A stretch of 64,000 nt of DNA from an uncultured Luteimonas sp. (GTDB lineage: Bacteria > Pseudomonadota > Gammaproteobacteria > Xanthomonadales > Xanthomonadaceae). The stretch is from positions 10,939 to 74,938 of the forward strand of contig CAKTDC010000014.1 of assembly GCA_934541015.1 (NCBI GenBank), written 5' to 3'. Both the position numbers and the translations under genes were made by a program. Under the pieces are notes generated by a model. It was not told where the DNA came from and searched no databases. It saw nothing but the letters and a program-made list of their open reading frames with translations. Of the stretch, positions 17,156 to 26,052 are shown piece by piece (position 1 is the stretch's first letter; each line of letters begins with the position of its first letter).

Positions 17156-18052
17156 ATGTCCTCCAGCGTCCCGGAACTGATCGAACTGCTGTCGCTGGAG
17201 CGGCTGGAGGACAACCTCTTCCGCGGCCAGAGCCGGGACATCGGCACCCGCTACGTCTTCGGCGGACAGGTGCTGGGGCAGGCCCTCTCGGCGGCCCAGG
17301 CCACCATCGACGGGCCGCGCGCGGCGCATTCGCTGCACGCCTATTTCCTGCGGGCCGGGGACATCAACGAGCCCATCGTCTACGACGTCGACCGCACCCG
17401 CGACGGCGGCAGCTTCTCGGTGCGCCGGGTCACCGCGATCCAGCGCGGCAAGGTGCTGTTCTTCTGCGCGGCCTCGTTCCACGGCGACGAGCCCGGCGCC
17501 GGGCACCAGCTGCCGATGCCGGCCGTGCCGGGCCCCGGGGACATCGCTGCGGCCGCGCCGATCCCGCCGGAGCGGCTGGCGGGCCTTCCGGCCAAGGTAC
17601 GGCGCTGGCTGGACCGCACCGGACCCTTCGAGTTCCGCCACGTGCAGCCGCGTGACGAGCTCGACCCGCCGCGCCAGCCGCCGTTCCAGCAGGTCTGGTT
17701 CCGGCTGTCCGAACCGGTCGGCGACGCCCCCGAGCTGCACCGCGCGCTGCTGGCCTACGCCTCCGATTTCCACCTGCTCGGCACCGCCAACATCCCGCAC
17801 GGCATCAGCTATTTCCAGCCCGACGTGCAGATGGCCTCGCTCGACCACGCGCTGTGGTTCCTGCGTCCGTTCCGGGCCGACGACTGGCTGCTGTATTCGA
17901 TCGACAGTCCCAGCGCCCAGGGCGCCCGCGGCCTGGCCCGCGGGCAGATCTTCGACCGCGACGGGCGGCTGGTCGCCTGCTCGGCGCAGGAAGGCCTGAT
18001 CCGGGTGGTGCCCGGCGGCGCCGGCCGGGCGACCCCCTTCGCGCAGGACTGA
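17156..18052 (+). CDS. tesB: Acyl-CoA thioesterase II
   Basis: The 298-residue protein is a double hotdog thioesterase hydrolysing acyl-CoA to free fatty acid and CoA. Hallmarks are YVFGGQVLGQAL (about residues 29-40), the LHAYFLRAGD segment (about 63-72), RRVTAIQ and, in the second hotdog, LDHALWFLRPFRADDWLLY (about 228-246, containing the catalytic-region Asp-His). I chose ATG 17156, where MSSSVPELIELLSLE matches the family N-terminus, rather than the upstream start at 17105. The next gene starts four bases after the stop. Confidence 0.94.
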   Translation: MSSSVPELIELLSLERLEDNLFRGQSRDIGTRYVFGGQVLGQALSAAQATIDGPRAAHSLHAYFLRAGDINEPIVYDVDRTRDGGSFSVRRVTAIQRGKVLFFCAASFHGDEPGAGHQLPMPAVPGPGDIAAAAPIPPERLAGLPAKVRRWLDRTGPFEFRHVQPRDELDPPRQPPFQQVWFRLSEPVGDAPELHRALLAYASDFHLLGTANIPHGISYFQPDVQMASLDHALWFLRPFRADDWLLYSIDSPSAQGARGLARGQIFDRDGRLVACSAQEGLIRVVPGGAGRATPFAQD

Positions 18053-18056
18053 GCCG

Positions 18057-18866
18057 ATGCGCAAGGTGTTCAGCAGCGCCCGCTTCGAGAATGCGGAAGC
18101 CGTCGCGAAGATGCTGGAGGCGGAGGGCATCGAAACCCGGATCGAGAACGGGCGCTCGTTCCGCCGCGGCATCCGCGGCAACTTCAGCTACCGCGACCGC
18201 GGCAACAGCGCCGACAATCCGTCGGTATGGGTGCTGCGTTCGGACGACCAGCCGCACGCGCGCCAGCTGCTGCGCGACGCCGGCCTGCTCGAGGACAGCG
18301 CCGGTGCCTCGCGCAGCTACCTGCCGCGGACCACCCACGCCAGCGCGAAACACGATGCGGAGCTGGCCAGACGCCGCGGCCGGCGCCTGCGGCTGATGCT
18401 GCTGGCGGGGGTCGCGATCGTGGTCGCCGGCGTGGTCTTCCGGCCCACGCCGCGTCCGCTGCCGCAGCGTGCGGCACCGCCGCCTGCGCACGCCACCGCG
18501 CCCGCGGACACGGTCATCAGCGCCGCCGACGCGGTGCACCGTCTGCCCACGCCTCCGGCGCTGGCGATCGAGATCGTCCGCCGCGAATCCGCCAGCCGCG
18601 GCGCCGCCGCGGTCTGCCTGGCCATCGACGGCGACGATCCGCCAGCCGCGACGCTCGACGTCCTGCGCGCCGCCGGCATCACCGCTTCGCCGGGCTCGGA
18701 CTGCCGGGGCGAGGCGCTGCGGATCGACGTGAACGGCTGGCGCACCGACGGCTCGGGCAGCGGCGAGGTCGACTGGACCATCGCCTCCGGCGAGGCGTCA
18801 CCGGAACCGCACAGCGCGACCGCCGCACGCGACGGTGACGACTGGCACGTGGACGAGGCGCCCTGA
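18057..18866 (+). CDS. DUF2007-like protein with one membrane segment
   Basis: The 269-residue product opens with MRKVFSSARFENAEAVAKML and IETRIEN, the pattern of the DUF2007 putative signal-transducing domain, extending to about residue 85 (LLRDAGLLED). A basic stretch (ARRRGRRLRL) leads into a single membrane helix at about 107-124. A Pro/Ala-rich linker and an extracytoplasmic mixed domain follow, ending near residue 269. The last part (about 165-260) is of unknown family. It lies between tesB (4 bases) and the membrane-fused sigma factor (57 bases), so the three may be cotranscribed. Confidence 0.7.
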   Translation: MRKVFSSARFENAEAVAKMLEAEGIETRIENGRSFRRGIRGNFSYRDRGNSADNPSVWVLRSDDQPHARQLLRDAGLLEDSAGASRSYLPRTTHASAKHDAELARRRGRRLRLMLLAGVAIVVAGVVFRPTPRPLPQRAAPPPAHATAPADTVISAADAVHRLPTPPALAIEIVRRESASRGAAAVCLAIDGDDPPAATLDVLRAAGITASPGSDCRGEALRIDVNGWRTDGSGSGEVDWTIASGEASPEPHSATAARDGDDWHVDEAP

Positions 18867-18923
18867 GGGTCACATTCTTCCCTGCCGGCCGGTCCGGAAC
18901 GGAGTTCGCCACGAACACCCGCC

Positions 18924-20069
18924 ATGACGCCTGAAGACATCGACCAGCTCATCCGCCGCGAACTGCCGGCCGCCACCCGCGGCGACCAGATCGCCTACGG
19001 CCGCATCGTCGTCGCCAGCCAGAACGCGGTCACCGCGGTGGCGCTGGCGATCACCCGCGACGTGCCGACCAGCGAGGACATCGCCCAGGAGGCCTTCCTC
19101 TCGGCCTGGCACAACCTGCCGCGGCTGAAGAACCCGTCCAGCTTCCTGCCCTGGCTGCGGCAGATCACCCGCAACCTGGCCCACGACCATCTGCGCGGCC
19201 TGCGCAACCGCCCGCTCGACGGCGAGGTCGCGGAGCTGGCGATCCAGCACGCCGCCGACTCCACGCCCTGCCCGCTGCAGAGCGCACTCGACGCCGAGCG
19301 CGACGCGGTCGCCGCCGAACTGATCTCGGAGCTGCCCGAGGACAGCCGCGAAGTGCTGCTGCTGTTCTACCGCGAAGGCCAGAGCTCGAAGCAGGTCGCG
19401 CGCCTGCTGGGCATGTCCGACGCCGCGGTGCGCAAGCGCCTGTCGCGCGCGCGCCAGAGCGTGCGCGACGACCTGCTGCAGCGCTTCGGCGAATTCGCCC
19501 GCGGCAGCGCGCCGGGCGCCGCGTTCGCCGTGGGCATCAGCGCCGCGCTGGGCGTGAGCAAGCCCGCCGCCGCCGCGGGCCTGGGCGGCATCGCGGCCAA
19601 AACCCTGCTCGGCGGGGTGTTCGCGCGCTTCGCGCTGGGCATCGCCGGCACCGCCGCGGGCGGCCTGCTCGGCGGCCTGGTCGCGGCCTGGTTCAGCCGC
19701 GGCATCGTCTTCGCCTACGCCGACAGCGACGACGAGCGCGAACGCATCGCCAGCTTCACCCGCCGCTACATGATCACCACCCTCGTGCTCACCGCGGTGG
19801 TGGTCTCGGTGCACCTGCTGTTGCGCGAGCTGGAGCTGACCTTCATCGCCATTTCGGCGGCGCTGCTGTGGATGAACTGGCAACTGCTGCTGGTGTTCCC
19901 GCGCACCATGCTGCCGCTGCTCGCCCGCGATGCGCGGCGCGATCCGGCGGGCGCGCCGGCGCGGCGCCTGGCCTACCGGCTCACCTGGGGCCGGACCGGG
20001 GTGATGATGAGCAACGTCATCGTGATCGGCTCGCTGGTGATCGCCTTCCTGCACTTCGGCGGCGCCTGA
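18924..20069 (+). CDS. Sigma-70 family (ECF-type) sigma factor fused to a membrane domain
   Basis: Residues 1-175 form an ECF-type sigma factor. Region 2 spans about 25-95, with EDIAQEAFLSAWHNL and FLPWLRQITRNLAHD. Region 4 spans about 130-180, with LPEDSREVLLLFY and the helix-turn-helix SSKQVARLLGMSDAAVRKRL. Residues 195-380 are hydrophobic: a glycine/alanine-rich segment (about 195-265) and about three further membrane helices. No frameshift joins the halves. A sigma factor tethered in the membrane could be held inactive by its own C-terminal part; that is inference. No separate anti-sigma gene is adjacent. Confidence 0.82.
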   Translation: MTPEDIDQLIRRELPAATRGDQIAYGRIVVASQNAVTAVALAITRDVPTSEDIAQEAFLSAWHNLPRLKNPSSFLPWLRQITRNLAHDHLRGLRNRPLDGEVAELAIQHAADSTPCPLQSALDAERDAVAAELISELPEDSREVLLLFYREGQSSKQVARLLGMSDAAVRKRLSRARQSVRDDLLQRFGEFARGSAPGAAFAVGISAALGVSKPAAAAGLGGIAAKTLLGGVFARFALGIAGTAAGGLLGGLVAAWFSRGIVFAYADSDDERERIASFTRRYMITTLVLTAVVVSVHLLLRELELTFIAISAALLWMNWQLLLVFPRTMLPLLARDARRDPAGAPARRLAYRLTWGRTGVMMSNVIVIGSLVIAFLHFGGA

Positions 20070-20088
20070 GCGCTCTCCGGAAACGACA

Positions 20089-20114
20089 GTGCCCGCATCC
20101 TGCGATGCGGGCAC
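20089..20114. terminator. Strong hairpin between convergent genes
   Basis: GTGCCCGCATC (20089-20099) pairs perfectly with GATGCGGGCAC (20104-20114) around a 4-base loop. It lies 20 bases after the sigma-factor stop and 45 bases beyond the EF-hand gene's stop, so it can serve both convergent genes. There is no T-tract. Confidence 0.6.
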
Positions 20115-20159
20115 CGGGCTGCCGGGGCGACGGCTCGCCGCGCCCCGGCCCTTGCGGAC

Positions 20160-20909
20160 TCAGCGGCCGCGGCGCGGCTGCAGGTCCTCCTTCGTCAGCA
20201 GGCCGTCGCGGTCCTCGTCGAGCCATGCGAAACGCCGGGCCAGCTGCGGCATATTCGCTTCCACTTCGGCGCGGCTGAGCTTGCCGTCGCCGTTGGCGTC
20301 GGCGGCCGAGAAGCGCTCGTCGAAACGCTTGCGCATTTCCGCCTCGCGCTGCGGGCGCTGCTGCTCGTGCCAGGCGCGCAGTTCGCTGCGCACGATGTAG
20401 CCGTCGCGGTTGCCGTCGAGCTGGTCGAAGGTCGGAGCCTGCGGCAGCTGCCGCTTCCCGGCAGCGCGACCGCGCTCGGCCATGCGCTTTTCCACTGCGG
20501 CACGACGTTCAGCCTGCTTCGCCTGGCCGGAGTCGAACTCGGCGCGGCTGATGCGGCCATCGCCGTCGCCGTCGAGTCGCTCGATGCCGCCCATGCCGCG
20601 ACCGTTGCGGGCATGATGGCCCTTCGCCCGCGGACCGTGGTGCCCGCGATGCCCCTGATGGCCGCGCCGGCCGTGGCGGGGCATTTCGCCCGCCTCCAGC
20701 TTCCCGTCGCTGTTGGCATCGAGCTGGTCGAAGCGTCCGGCCAGGCGCGGGAACGCGGCGGCCTCGCTGCGGTCGATCACGCCATCGCCGTTGGCGTCGA
20801 GCTTGTGGATGCGGGCGGGACGCTCGTTCCTGTCGGCACCGGTCTGTGCCGCGGCGACGCCGGCCGACAGGGTCAGCGCGATCGCCAGTGCCAGGGTCTG
20901 CTTCATCAT
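20160..20909 (-). CDS. Secreted protein with six EF-hand calcium-binding loops
   Basis: The 249-residue product has a signal peptide ([17 protein letters not shown]). Six EF-hand loops of the DxDxDG type can be read: [60 protein letters not shown] and [13 protein letters not shown] His/Gly/Arg-rich stretch (about residues 78-105, [13 protein letters not shown]) separates loops 2 and 3 and could bind metal. An AGGAAG ribosome site precedes ATGATG. Calcium binding is very likely from the loops; the biological role is unknown. It ends at a hairpin shared with the convergent sigma factor gene. Confidence 0.85.
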   Translation of the reverse strand: MMKQTLALAIALTLSAGVAAAQTGADRNERPARIHKLDANGDGVIDRSEAAAFPRLAGRFDQLDANSDGKLEAGEMPRHGRRGHQGHRGHHGPRAKGHHARNGRGMGGIERLDGDGDGRISRAEFDSGQAKQAERRAAVEKRMAERGRAAGKRQLPQAPTFDQLDGNRDGYIVRSELRAWHEQQRPQREAEMRKRFDERFSAADANGDGKLSRAEVEANMPQLARRFAWLDEDRDGLLTKEDLQPRRGR

Positions 20910-21204
20910 CTTGGTCTTCCTCGCAAACGCGGCTGCAGCGCCGCATGTGCTGCCATCAACGCTTCGCCCGCGGCCGGCGTTGACCGGCGGCCGAGCGGAT
21001 TCAGCCGGCGGACAGCAGCGGTCGCAGCCGCCGCGACGCGCGGCGGTATGCTGGGGGCTCGAAGATGAGCCGTGTCGATGCCATGGACAATGCCTGCGCC
21101 GCGCCCGGGTGGCCCGCCTCCGGATCGCGCCGGAGCGCGCGCGCGCGCGTCCGCGCCGCGGGCGTCGCGGCGCCTGCCCCGCACGGCGTCGACGGGCGGT
21201 AGCG

Positions 21205-21927
21205 ATGGGCGGGAACGACGACCTGCGGCTGTTCCATACCGGCAACCACGCCTGCGGCTACTGGCCCGAGCGCAGCGCGCGCGACCTGGTGTTCGATCCG
21301 CAGGATCCGCGGCTGGGCACGATGTATCCGCAGGCGTTGCACTGGGGATTCCGCCGCTCCGGCGACATCCTCTACCGCCCGCACTGCGAAGGCTGCCGCG
21401 CCTGCGTCGCGGTGCGCCTGCCGGTGGCGCTGTTCCGGCCCGACCGCAGCCAGCGCAGGTGCCTGGCGCGCAACCATGACGTGGTGGCGCGCGTGCTGCC
21501 GGCCGGGCGCAACGACGAGCGGCTGGCGCTGTACCGGCGCTACCTGCGGTCGCGGCACCCGCAGGGCGGGATGGACAGCCACGGCGCCAGCGAGTTCGAC
21601 CAGTTCCTGGTCGGGAGCTGGAGCGACAGCCGCTTCCTGGAGCTGCGCGCCGAAGGCCGCCTGCTGGCCGTTGCGGTCACCGACCTCACGCCCAGGGCCC
21701 TGTCCGCGGTCTACACCTTCTACGATCCCGACGAACTGCAGCGTGGACCGGGTACGCTGGCGATCCTGAAGCAGATCGAATGGGCGGCCCGCGAAGGCCG
21801 CGAGCATCTGTACCTGGGCTACTGGATTTCCGGACACGCGAAAATGGACTACAAACGCAGGTTCCTGCCGCTCGAGGGATTCGACGGACGCAGCTGGCGC
21901 CCGTTCCGGCAGGCGCCGGAACCGTGA
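21205..21927 (+). CDS. bpt: Aspartate/glutamate leucyltransferase (L/F-transferase family, Bpt)
   Basis: The 240-residue enzyme transfers leucine from Leu-tRNA to proteins starting with Asp or Glu, marking them for ClpS/ClpAP degradation (N-degron pathway). Recognisable segments are the N-terminal cysteine cluster [14 protein letters not shown] (about residues 55-68), [18 protein letters not shown], and the closing [15 protein letters not shown] (about 202-216). Length fits the family (about 235-250). ATG 21205 was chosen because the family N-terminus starts here; upstream frame is arginine-rich filler. Its stop overlaps the GTG of the next gene. Confidence 0.94.
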   Translation: MGGNDDLRLFHTGNHACGYWPERSARDLVFDPQDPRLGTMYPQALHWGFRRSGDILYRPHCEGCRACVAVRLPVALFRPDRSQRRCLARNHDVVARVLPAGRNDERLALYRRYLRSRHPQGGMDSHGASEFDQFLVGSWSDSRFLELRAEGRLLAVAVTDLTPRALSAVYTFYDPDELQRGPGTLAILKQIEWAAREGREHLYLGYWISGHAKMDYKRRFLPLEGFDGRSWRPFRQAPEP

Positions 21928-23156
21928 ATGCCCTGTCGCGCGGCCTTCCCGTCCTGCTCGCGTTCCTGGCCGCCGCATGCAGCCATCCGGATACGCGCGA
22001 TCCCGCGCCGGAGCCGGCCGCGATGACGGCGCCCGCGCTGCGCGTGGCCAGCTACAACGCATCGCTGTACGACACCGAGGCCGGCGGACTGGTCCGGCGC
22101 CTGCAGCAGGGCGACGCGCAGGCGCGGCGGATCGCGGCGGTCCTGCAGGCGGTGCGCCCGGACGTGGTGCTGATCAACGAGTTCGACTACGACGAGGCCG
22201 GACGCGCGGCGGACCTGTTCCAGCGCGACTACCTCGAGCAGCCGCAGCCCGGCGGCGGTGAAGCCCTGCGCTATCCCCACCGCTACCTCGCGCCGGTCAA
22301 CACCGGCGTGCCCAGCGGCCTGGACCTGGACAACAGCGGCAGCGTCGGCGGCAACGGCCGCGACCGCGGCAACGACGCCTGGGGCTACGGCCTGCACCCG
22401 GGCCAGTACGGAATGCTGCTGCTGTCGAAGTACCCGGTCGACGCCGCCGCGGCCCGCAGCTTCCAGCTGCTCAGGTGGAGCACCATGCCCGGCGCCCGGC
22501 GCCCGCTCGATCCGGCCAGCGGACGGCCGTGGCACAGCGATGCGGTCTGGTCACAGCTGCGGCTGTCGTCGAAATCGCACTGGGACGTGCCGGTCGCGAC
22601 GCCGCTGGGGCGGGTGCACGTGCTCGCCTCGCACCCCACCCCGCCGGCGTTCGACGGCCCGGAACGGCGCAACGTCGCGCGCAACGCCGACGAGATCCGG
22701 CTGTGGCGCGAATACATCTCGCCCGACGCCTCCACCGCAAGCCGGGCCTGGCTGTGCGACGACCGCGGCAGCTGCGGAGGCCTGGCGGCCGACGCGCGCT
22801 TCGTGATCCTGGGCGATCTCAACAACGATCCCGCCGACGGCAGCGGCGACCACGGCGAGATCGTCGAGCTGCTCGAACACCCGCGCGTGCTGCGCCACGC
22901 CACGCCGCGCAGCGAAGGCGCGGTCGCCGCCGCGGCGGCGATGGCCGGCGCCAACCTGGAGCACCGCTCCGCGCACGCGCACGACACCGCGGCCCTGGAC
23001 CCGCGCCTGGGCAACCTGCGGCTCGACTACGCCCTGCCCTCGGCCGGCTTCAGCCTCGCCGGCAGCGGCGTGTTCTGGCCCGCGCCCGGGGCGCCGGGCA
23101 GTGAACTGGTCGAGGCCAGCGACCACCGCCTGGTCTGGGTGGACCTGGCCGACTGA
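21924..23156 (+). CDS. Endonuclease/exonuclease/phosphatase family lipoprotein
   Basis: The 410-residue product starts at GTG 21924, overlapping the bpt stop as GTGA. A lipobox (FLAAAC, Cys near residue 17) indicates a lipid anchor. The fold is that of the metal-dependent EEP superfamily: ASYNASLYD (about 40-48), the metal-binding Glu in [10 protein letters not shown] (about 80), GDLNNDPAD (about 298-306) and a C-terminal SDHRLVW (about 397). Nuclease, sphingomyelinase and inositol-phosphatase activities all occur in this fold, so substrate is open. The extracytoplasmic location favours a scavenging or phosphodiesterase role. Confidence 0.85.
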   Translation: MNALSRGLPVLLAFLAAACSHPDTRDPAPEPAAMTAPALRVASYNASLYDTEAGGLVRRLQQGDAQARRIAAVLQAVRPDVVLINEFDYDEAGRAADLFQRDYLEQPQPGGGEALRYPHRYLAPVNTGVPSGLDLDNSGSVGGNGRDRGNDAWGYGLHPGQYGMLLLSKYPVDAAAARSFQLLRWSTMPGARRPLDPASGRPWHSDAVWSQLRLSSKSHWDVPVATPLGRVHVLASHPTPPAFDGPERRNVARNADEIRLWREYISPDASTASRAWLCDDRGSCGGLAADARFVILGDLNNDPADGSGDHGEIVELLEHPRVLRHATPRSEGAVAAAAAMAGANLEHRSAHAHDTAALDPRLGNLRLDYALPSAGFSLAGSGVFWPAPGAPGSELVEASDHRLVWVDLAD

Positions 23157-23177
23157 AGCCCTCGGACCCCGTGCGTC

Positions 23178-23510
23178 CTACTCCTCCCCCGCCTGCATCG
23201 GAGGCCGGGCAGGGACCGGCACCGGCGCTGCATCAGGTGCATGCGGCCTGAATCCGAAGGCCCCGTCCTGCTGGCTCGACACGATCATCAGCACCATGCT
23301 CGAGGGCACCATCAGCTCCAGCGACACGTCCCGACCCTCGGCCGTGCGCCCGCGCAGGGTCAGCTCGACGAAGCCGCCGGCGGTATCGATCTCGTGGCAG
23401 GCCACGTGCGGCCCGGCGGGACCGTCCTGGAGATAGGGCTGGATCGCCGCCCCCAGCGCCTCGAGCGCCTGGGGGAAGAAGAACACCGCGTAGCCACCTG
23501 GTCCGGCCAT
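23178..23510 (-). CDS. Small protein of unknown function
   Basis: The 110-residue product begins MAGPGGYAVFFFPQALEALG and lacks a signal peptide. The middle (VACHEIDTAGGFVELTLRG, SLELMVPSSMVLMIV) is a run of beta strands, and the C terminus is proline-rich (APVPVPARPPMQ). It contains one cysteine. No family is recognised. ATG 23510 is preferred over the in-frame 23546, which adds a basic segment. It is convergent with the EEP lipoprotein gene, 21 bases away. Confidence 0.6.
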   Translation of the reverse strand: MAGPGGYAVFFFPQALEALGAAIQPYLQDGPAGPHVACHEIDTAGGFVELTLRGRTAEGRDVSLELMVPSSMVLMIVSSQQDGAFGFRPHAPDAAPVPVPARPPMQAGEE

Positions 23511-23608
23511 GCATCGGACTCCCGTCTGTCGTCTGCCGTCCATCATCGCAGATCGGCCGGATCGGCCCGGCCCGGGTGCGCGGGCCGGAGAACGGCCACC
23601 GGGATTCT

Positions 23609-23636
23609 TTGCAAACTGATATCAATCTGATATCTT
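23609..23636 (+). promoter_or_regulatory. Possible sigma-70 promoter with TGATATC repeats
   Basis: TTGCAA (23609-23614) and TATCTT (23631-23636) are 16 bases apart, 100 bases before the SPFH gene. Overlapping them is a direct repeat of TGATATC (23618-23624 and 23628-23634). The patch is much richer in A/T than its surroundings. Confidence 0.35.
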
Positions 23637-23735
23637 TTCCTCACGAACCGCGAACGACCCGCTCCATTCGCCAATCCCGCCCCCGCCAGCCCGTTCCCGG
23701 CCGCTCCGGCCCCGCTCCAGTCCCGAGATCCCGCC

Positions 23736-24605
23736 ATGAAAGAAAACACCATCCGCTCCCTGCCCGGCATTCCCACCCTGCTGGCCCTGATCGCGCTGCT
23801 GCTGCTGGCGGCCTGGCTGTTCTTCGGCGTCTTCGTCGGCGGAAACGGCAGCGTGCCGCAGCTGGTCGGCGCGATCGTCCTGGCCGCGGCCGGCGTGTTC
23901 TGCCTGGTCGGCCTGTACATGGTCGAGCCCAACCAGGCCGCGGTGCTCACCCTGTTCGGCAAGTACGTCGGCACCGTCAAGGACAACGGCCTGCGCTGGA
24001 ACAACCCCTTCTACGGCAAGAAGAAGGTCAGCCTGCGCGTGCGCAACTTCGAGAGCGGCAAGCTCAAGGTCAACGAGCTCGACGGCAGCCCGATCGAGAT
24101 CGCCTCGGTGATCGTCTGGCGCGTGGTGGATTCGGCCGAGGCCGTGTTCAACGTCGACGACTACGAGAGCTTCGTGCACATCCAGTCCGAGGCGGCGCTG
24201 CGCGCGATGGCCACCACCTACCCTTACGACCAGCACGAGGACGGCCAGATCTCGCTGCGCAGCCACCCCGCCGAGATCTCCGACCGGCTCAAGGAACAGC
24301 TCGACGAGCGCCTGACCGCCGCCGGCGTGGACGTGCTCGAAGCGCGCATCAGCCACCTCGCCTACGCGCCTGAAATCGCCCACGCCATGCTGCAGCGGCA
24401 GCAGGCCAACGCGGTGATCGCCGCGCGCACGCGGATCGTCGCCGGCGCCGTCGGCATGGTCGAAATGGCGCTCGCCGAGCTGGAGAAGAGCGGCACGGTG
24501 AACCTGGACGAGGAGCGCCGCGCGGCCATGGTCAGCAATCTGCTGGTGGTCCTGTGCAGCGACCGCAGCACCCAGCCGATCGTCAACACCGGCACGCTGT
24601 ACTGA
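23736..24605 (+). CDS. SPFH/Band 7 domain membrane protein
   Basis: The 289-residue product has two membrane segments (about residues 12-34 and 40-62). An SPFH domain follows, starting at [19 protein letters not shown]. The pattern [21 protein letters not shown] and [17 protein letters not shown] is typical of the stomatin-like subgroup found next to small RHH proteins. Such proteins organise membrane microdomains and often pair with proteases. It heads a closely spaced run that includes an RHH protein, a DUF4177 protein and a CPBP protease. Confidence 0.88.
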   Translation: MKENTIRSLPGIPTLLALIALLLLAAWLFFGVFVGGNGSVPQLVGAIVLAAAGVFCLVGLYMVEPNQAAVLTLFGKYVGTVKDNGLRWNNPFYGKKKVSLRVRNFESGKLKVNELDGSPIEIASVIVWRVVDSAEAVFNVDDYESFVHIQSEAALRAMATTYPYDQHEDGQISLRSHPAEISDRLKEQLDERLTAAGVDVLEARISHLAYAPEIAHAMLQRQQANAVIAARTRIVAGAVGMVEMALAELEKSGTVNLDEERRAAMVSNLLVVLCSDRSTQPIVNTGTLY

Positions 24606-24610
24606 GCGCC

Positions 24611-24895
24611 GTGGAATCCCTCGCGCCACTGATGGTCGCCGCCGGCGGGCTCCCGGCGCTGGGCATCGCCTCCCGGTACGCGCGCGCCGCGGTCGATCCG
24701 CAGGCGCGCGCCATCGCCGCGCACTGGGCGCTGATCGCGCTGGCCATGTTCTTCGGCGCCGTCGGCCTGTACTGGGCCGGCGGCCGGGAGTCGCGCGTGG
24801 CCGCGGTGGCGCTGCTGCTGGTGATCGCGGTCAACGGGCTCGCGGTCTCGATGGTCGTGCGCATGCGCCGCGGCGACCGGGGCGCCGGGCGGTGA
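24611..24895 (+). CDS. Small membrane protein
   Basis: The 94-residue product is read from GTG 24611, five bases after the SPFH stop; an ATG at about 24632 is an alternative. It has three hydrophobic segments (about residues 4-18, 36-54 and 61-80) and a basic C terminus ([11 protein letters not shown]). No family is recognised. Its stop overlaps the GTG of the RHH gene, which together with the short upstream gap supports expression as part of the SPFH operon. Confidence 0.65.
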   Translation: MESLAPLMVAAGGLPALGIASRYARAAVDPQARAIAAHWALIALAMFFGAVGLYWAGGRESRVAAVALLLVIAVNGLAVSMVVRMRRGDRGAGR

Positions 24896-25077
24896 GCGAG
24901 AAGAAGGCCTATCCGCTGCGCATCAGCGCCGAGGTCATCGCCGCCACCCAGAAGTGGGCCGACGACGAGCTGCGCAGCCTCAACGCCCAGATCGAGTACG
25001 TGCTGCGCGACGCCCTGCGCAAGGCCGGGCGCCTGCCCCGCCCTTCCCCACCCCCTTCCGGAGAACAGGACACATGA
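24892..25077 (+). CDS. Arc-type ribbon-helix-helix DNA-binding protein
   Basis: The 61-residue product starts at GTG 24892, overlapping the previous stop. [20 protein letters not shown] is the strand and first helix, and [18 protein letters not shown] the second helix of an Arc-like RHH fold, as in proteins annotated Arc family DNA-binding protein. The rest is a proline-rich tail. Size and fold suggest a dimeric repressor, perhaps autoregulating the operon; no operator was identified. Its stop overlaps the next ATG as ATGA. Confidence 0.8.
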   Translation: MSEKKAYPLRISAEVIAATQKWADDELRSLNAQIEYVLRDALRKAGRLPRPSPPPSGEQDT

Positions 25078-25244
25078 ACGGCAAATGGCAGTACCGGGTC
25101 GTCGAGGTCAAGCCGAAGTTCATCGGCGTCAGGACCGCCGACCTGCAGGACGAGCTCGACCGGCAAGGCCAGCAGGGCTGGGAGCTGGTGCAGGTGATCC
25201 AGAACGGCACGATGTTGATGCTGTTCCTGAAGAAGGCACAGTGA
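25074..25244 (+). CDS. DUF4177 family protein
   Basis: The 56-residue product WQYRVVEVKPKFIG...LQDELDRQGQQGWELVQV has the pattern of DUF4177: an N-terminal W-x-Y strand, a helix containing the GWELV motif, then a terminal strand (MLMLFLKK). Function of the family is unknown. ATG 25074 overlaps the RHH stop by four bases. The next start, GTG 25246, follows one base after its stop. Confidence 0.82.
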   Translation: MNGKWQYRVVEVKPKFIGVRTADLQDELDRQGQQGWELVQVIQNGTMLMLFLKKAQ

Positions 25245-25245
25245 C

Positions 25246-26052
25246 GTGACCGTAACCAACGCACCCGCCGCGCGACCGTCGTGGGCGCAGGACCTCAGGC
25301 TTGCCGGCGTCCTGGCCGTGGCCGCGATGCTGGCCACCGCCGCCCTGTTCCCGTACCTGCTGCAGGTGCTGCCGGAGGCCGCCCGGGCGCCGCTGGAGCG
25401 GATTCCGCTGCCGCTGCTGATCGGGGCGCAGTCGCTGCAGGCGGGGGTGCTGATGGGCGTGCTGTCGCTGCTGGGCCTGCGCATGGGCCACGGCGTCGGA
25501 CTGGGCGCGCCGCTGCTGCAGCACTGGCTCAACCGCCGCCCCCTGCCCGCGGCGGCACCGCGGCCGCTGCAGGCCGTGCTGCTCGGCGCGGGGGCAGCGC
25601 TGCTGGTGCTGCTGCTGGCGGCCCTGATCGACCCGCACCTGCCGCCGATGGTCAACCCGCCGCGCGAGACCGGCGGCACCCGGGCCGCGCTCAACGGCCT
25701 GCTCGCCTCGTTCTACGGCGGGATCGTGGAGGAACTGCAGCTGCGGCTGTTCCTGATGACCCTGGTGGTGTGGATCGCCGCGAAGCTGCGCGCCAGCCCG
25801 CGGGCCGCGGTCTACTGGCTCGCCCTGCTGCTGGCGGCGCTGCTGTTCGGCGCCGGACACCTGCCCGCGGCCCAGCAGATCTGGGGGCTGGCTGCGGTCG
25901 TGGTGTCGCGCACGCTGCTGCTCAACGGCATCGCCGGCGTCGTCTTCGGCTGGCTGTACTGGAAACGCGGCCTGGAGATGGCGATCCTGGCCCATTTCAG
26001 CGCCGACATCGTGCTGCACGTGGCCGCGCCGCTGCTGGGAGCGGGCGCGTGA
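25246..26052 (+). CDS. CPBP family intramembrane metalloprotease
   Basis: The 268-residue protein has about seven membrane segments. Motif 1 is EELQLR (about residues 165-170; family EExxxR), motif 2 FGAGHL (about 201-206, with the catalytic-region His), and motif 3 HFSADIVLH (about 250-258). These glutamate and histidine residues are those expected of active Rce1/CPBP (ABI) proteases. Substrate is unknown. GTG 25246 follows DUF4177 by one base. The stop overlaps the following GTG. Placement in an SPFH operon fits the SPFH-protease partnership seen in HflKC-FtsH and stomatin-NfeD systems, but that link is inference. Confidence 0.88.
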   Translation: MTVTNAPAARPSWAQDLRLAGVLAVAAMLATAALFPYLLQVLPEAARAPLERIPLPLLIGAQSLQAGVLMGVLSLLGLRMGHGVGLGAPLLQHWLNRRPLPAAAPRPLQAVLLGAGAALLVLLLAALIDPHLPPMVNPPRETGGTRAALNGLLASFYGGIVEELQLRLFLMTLVVWIAAKLRASPRAAVYWLALLLAALLFGAGHLPAAQQIWGLAAVVVSRTLLLNGIAGVVFGWLYWKRGLEMAILAHFSADIVLHVAAPLLGAGA

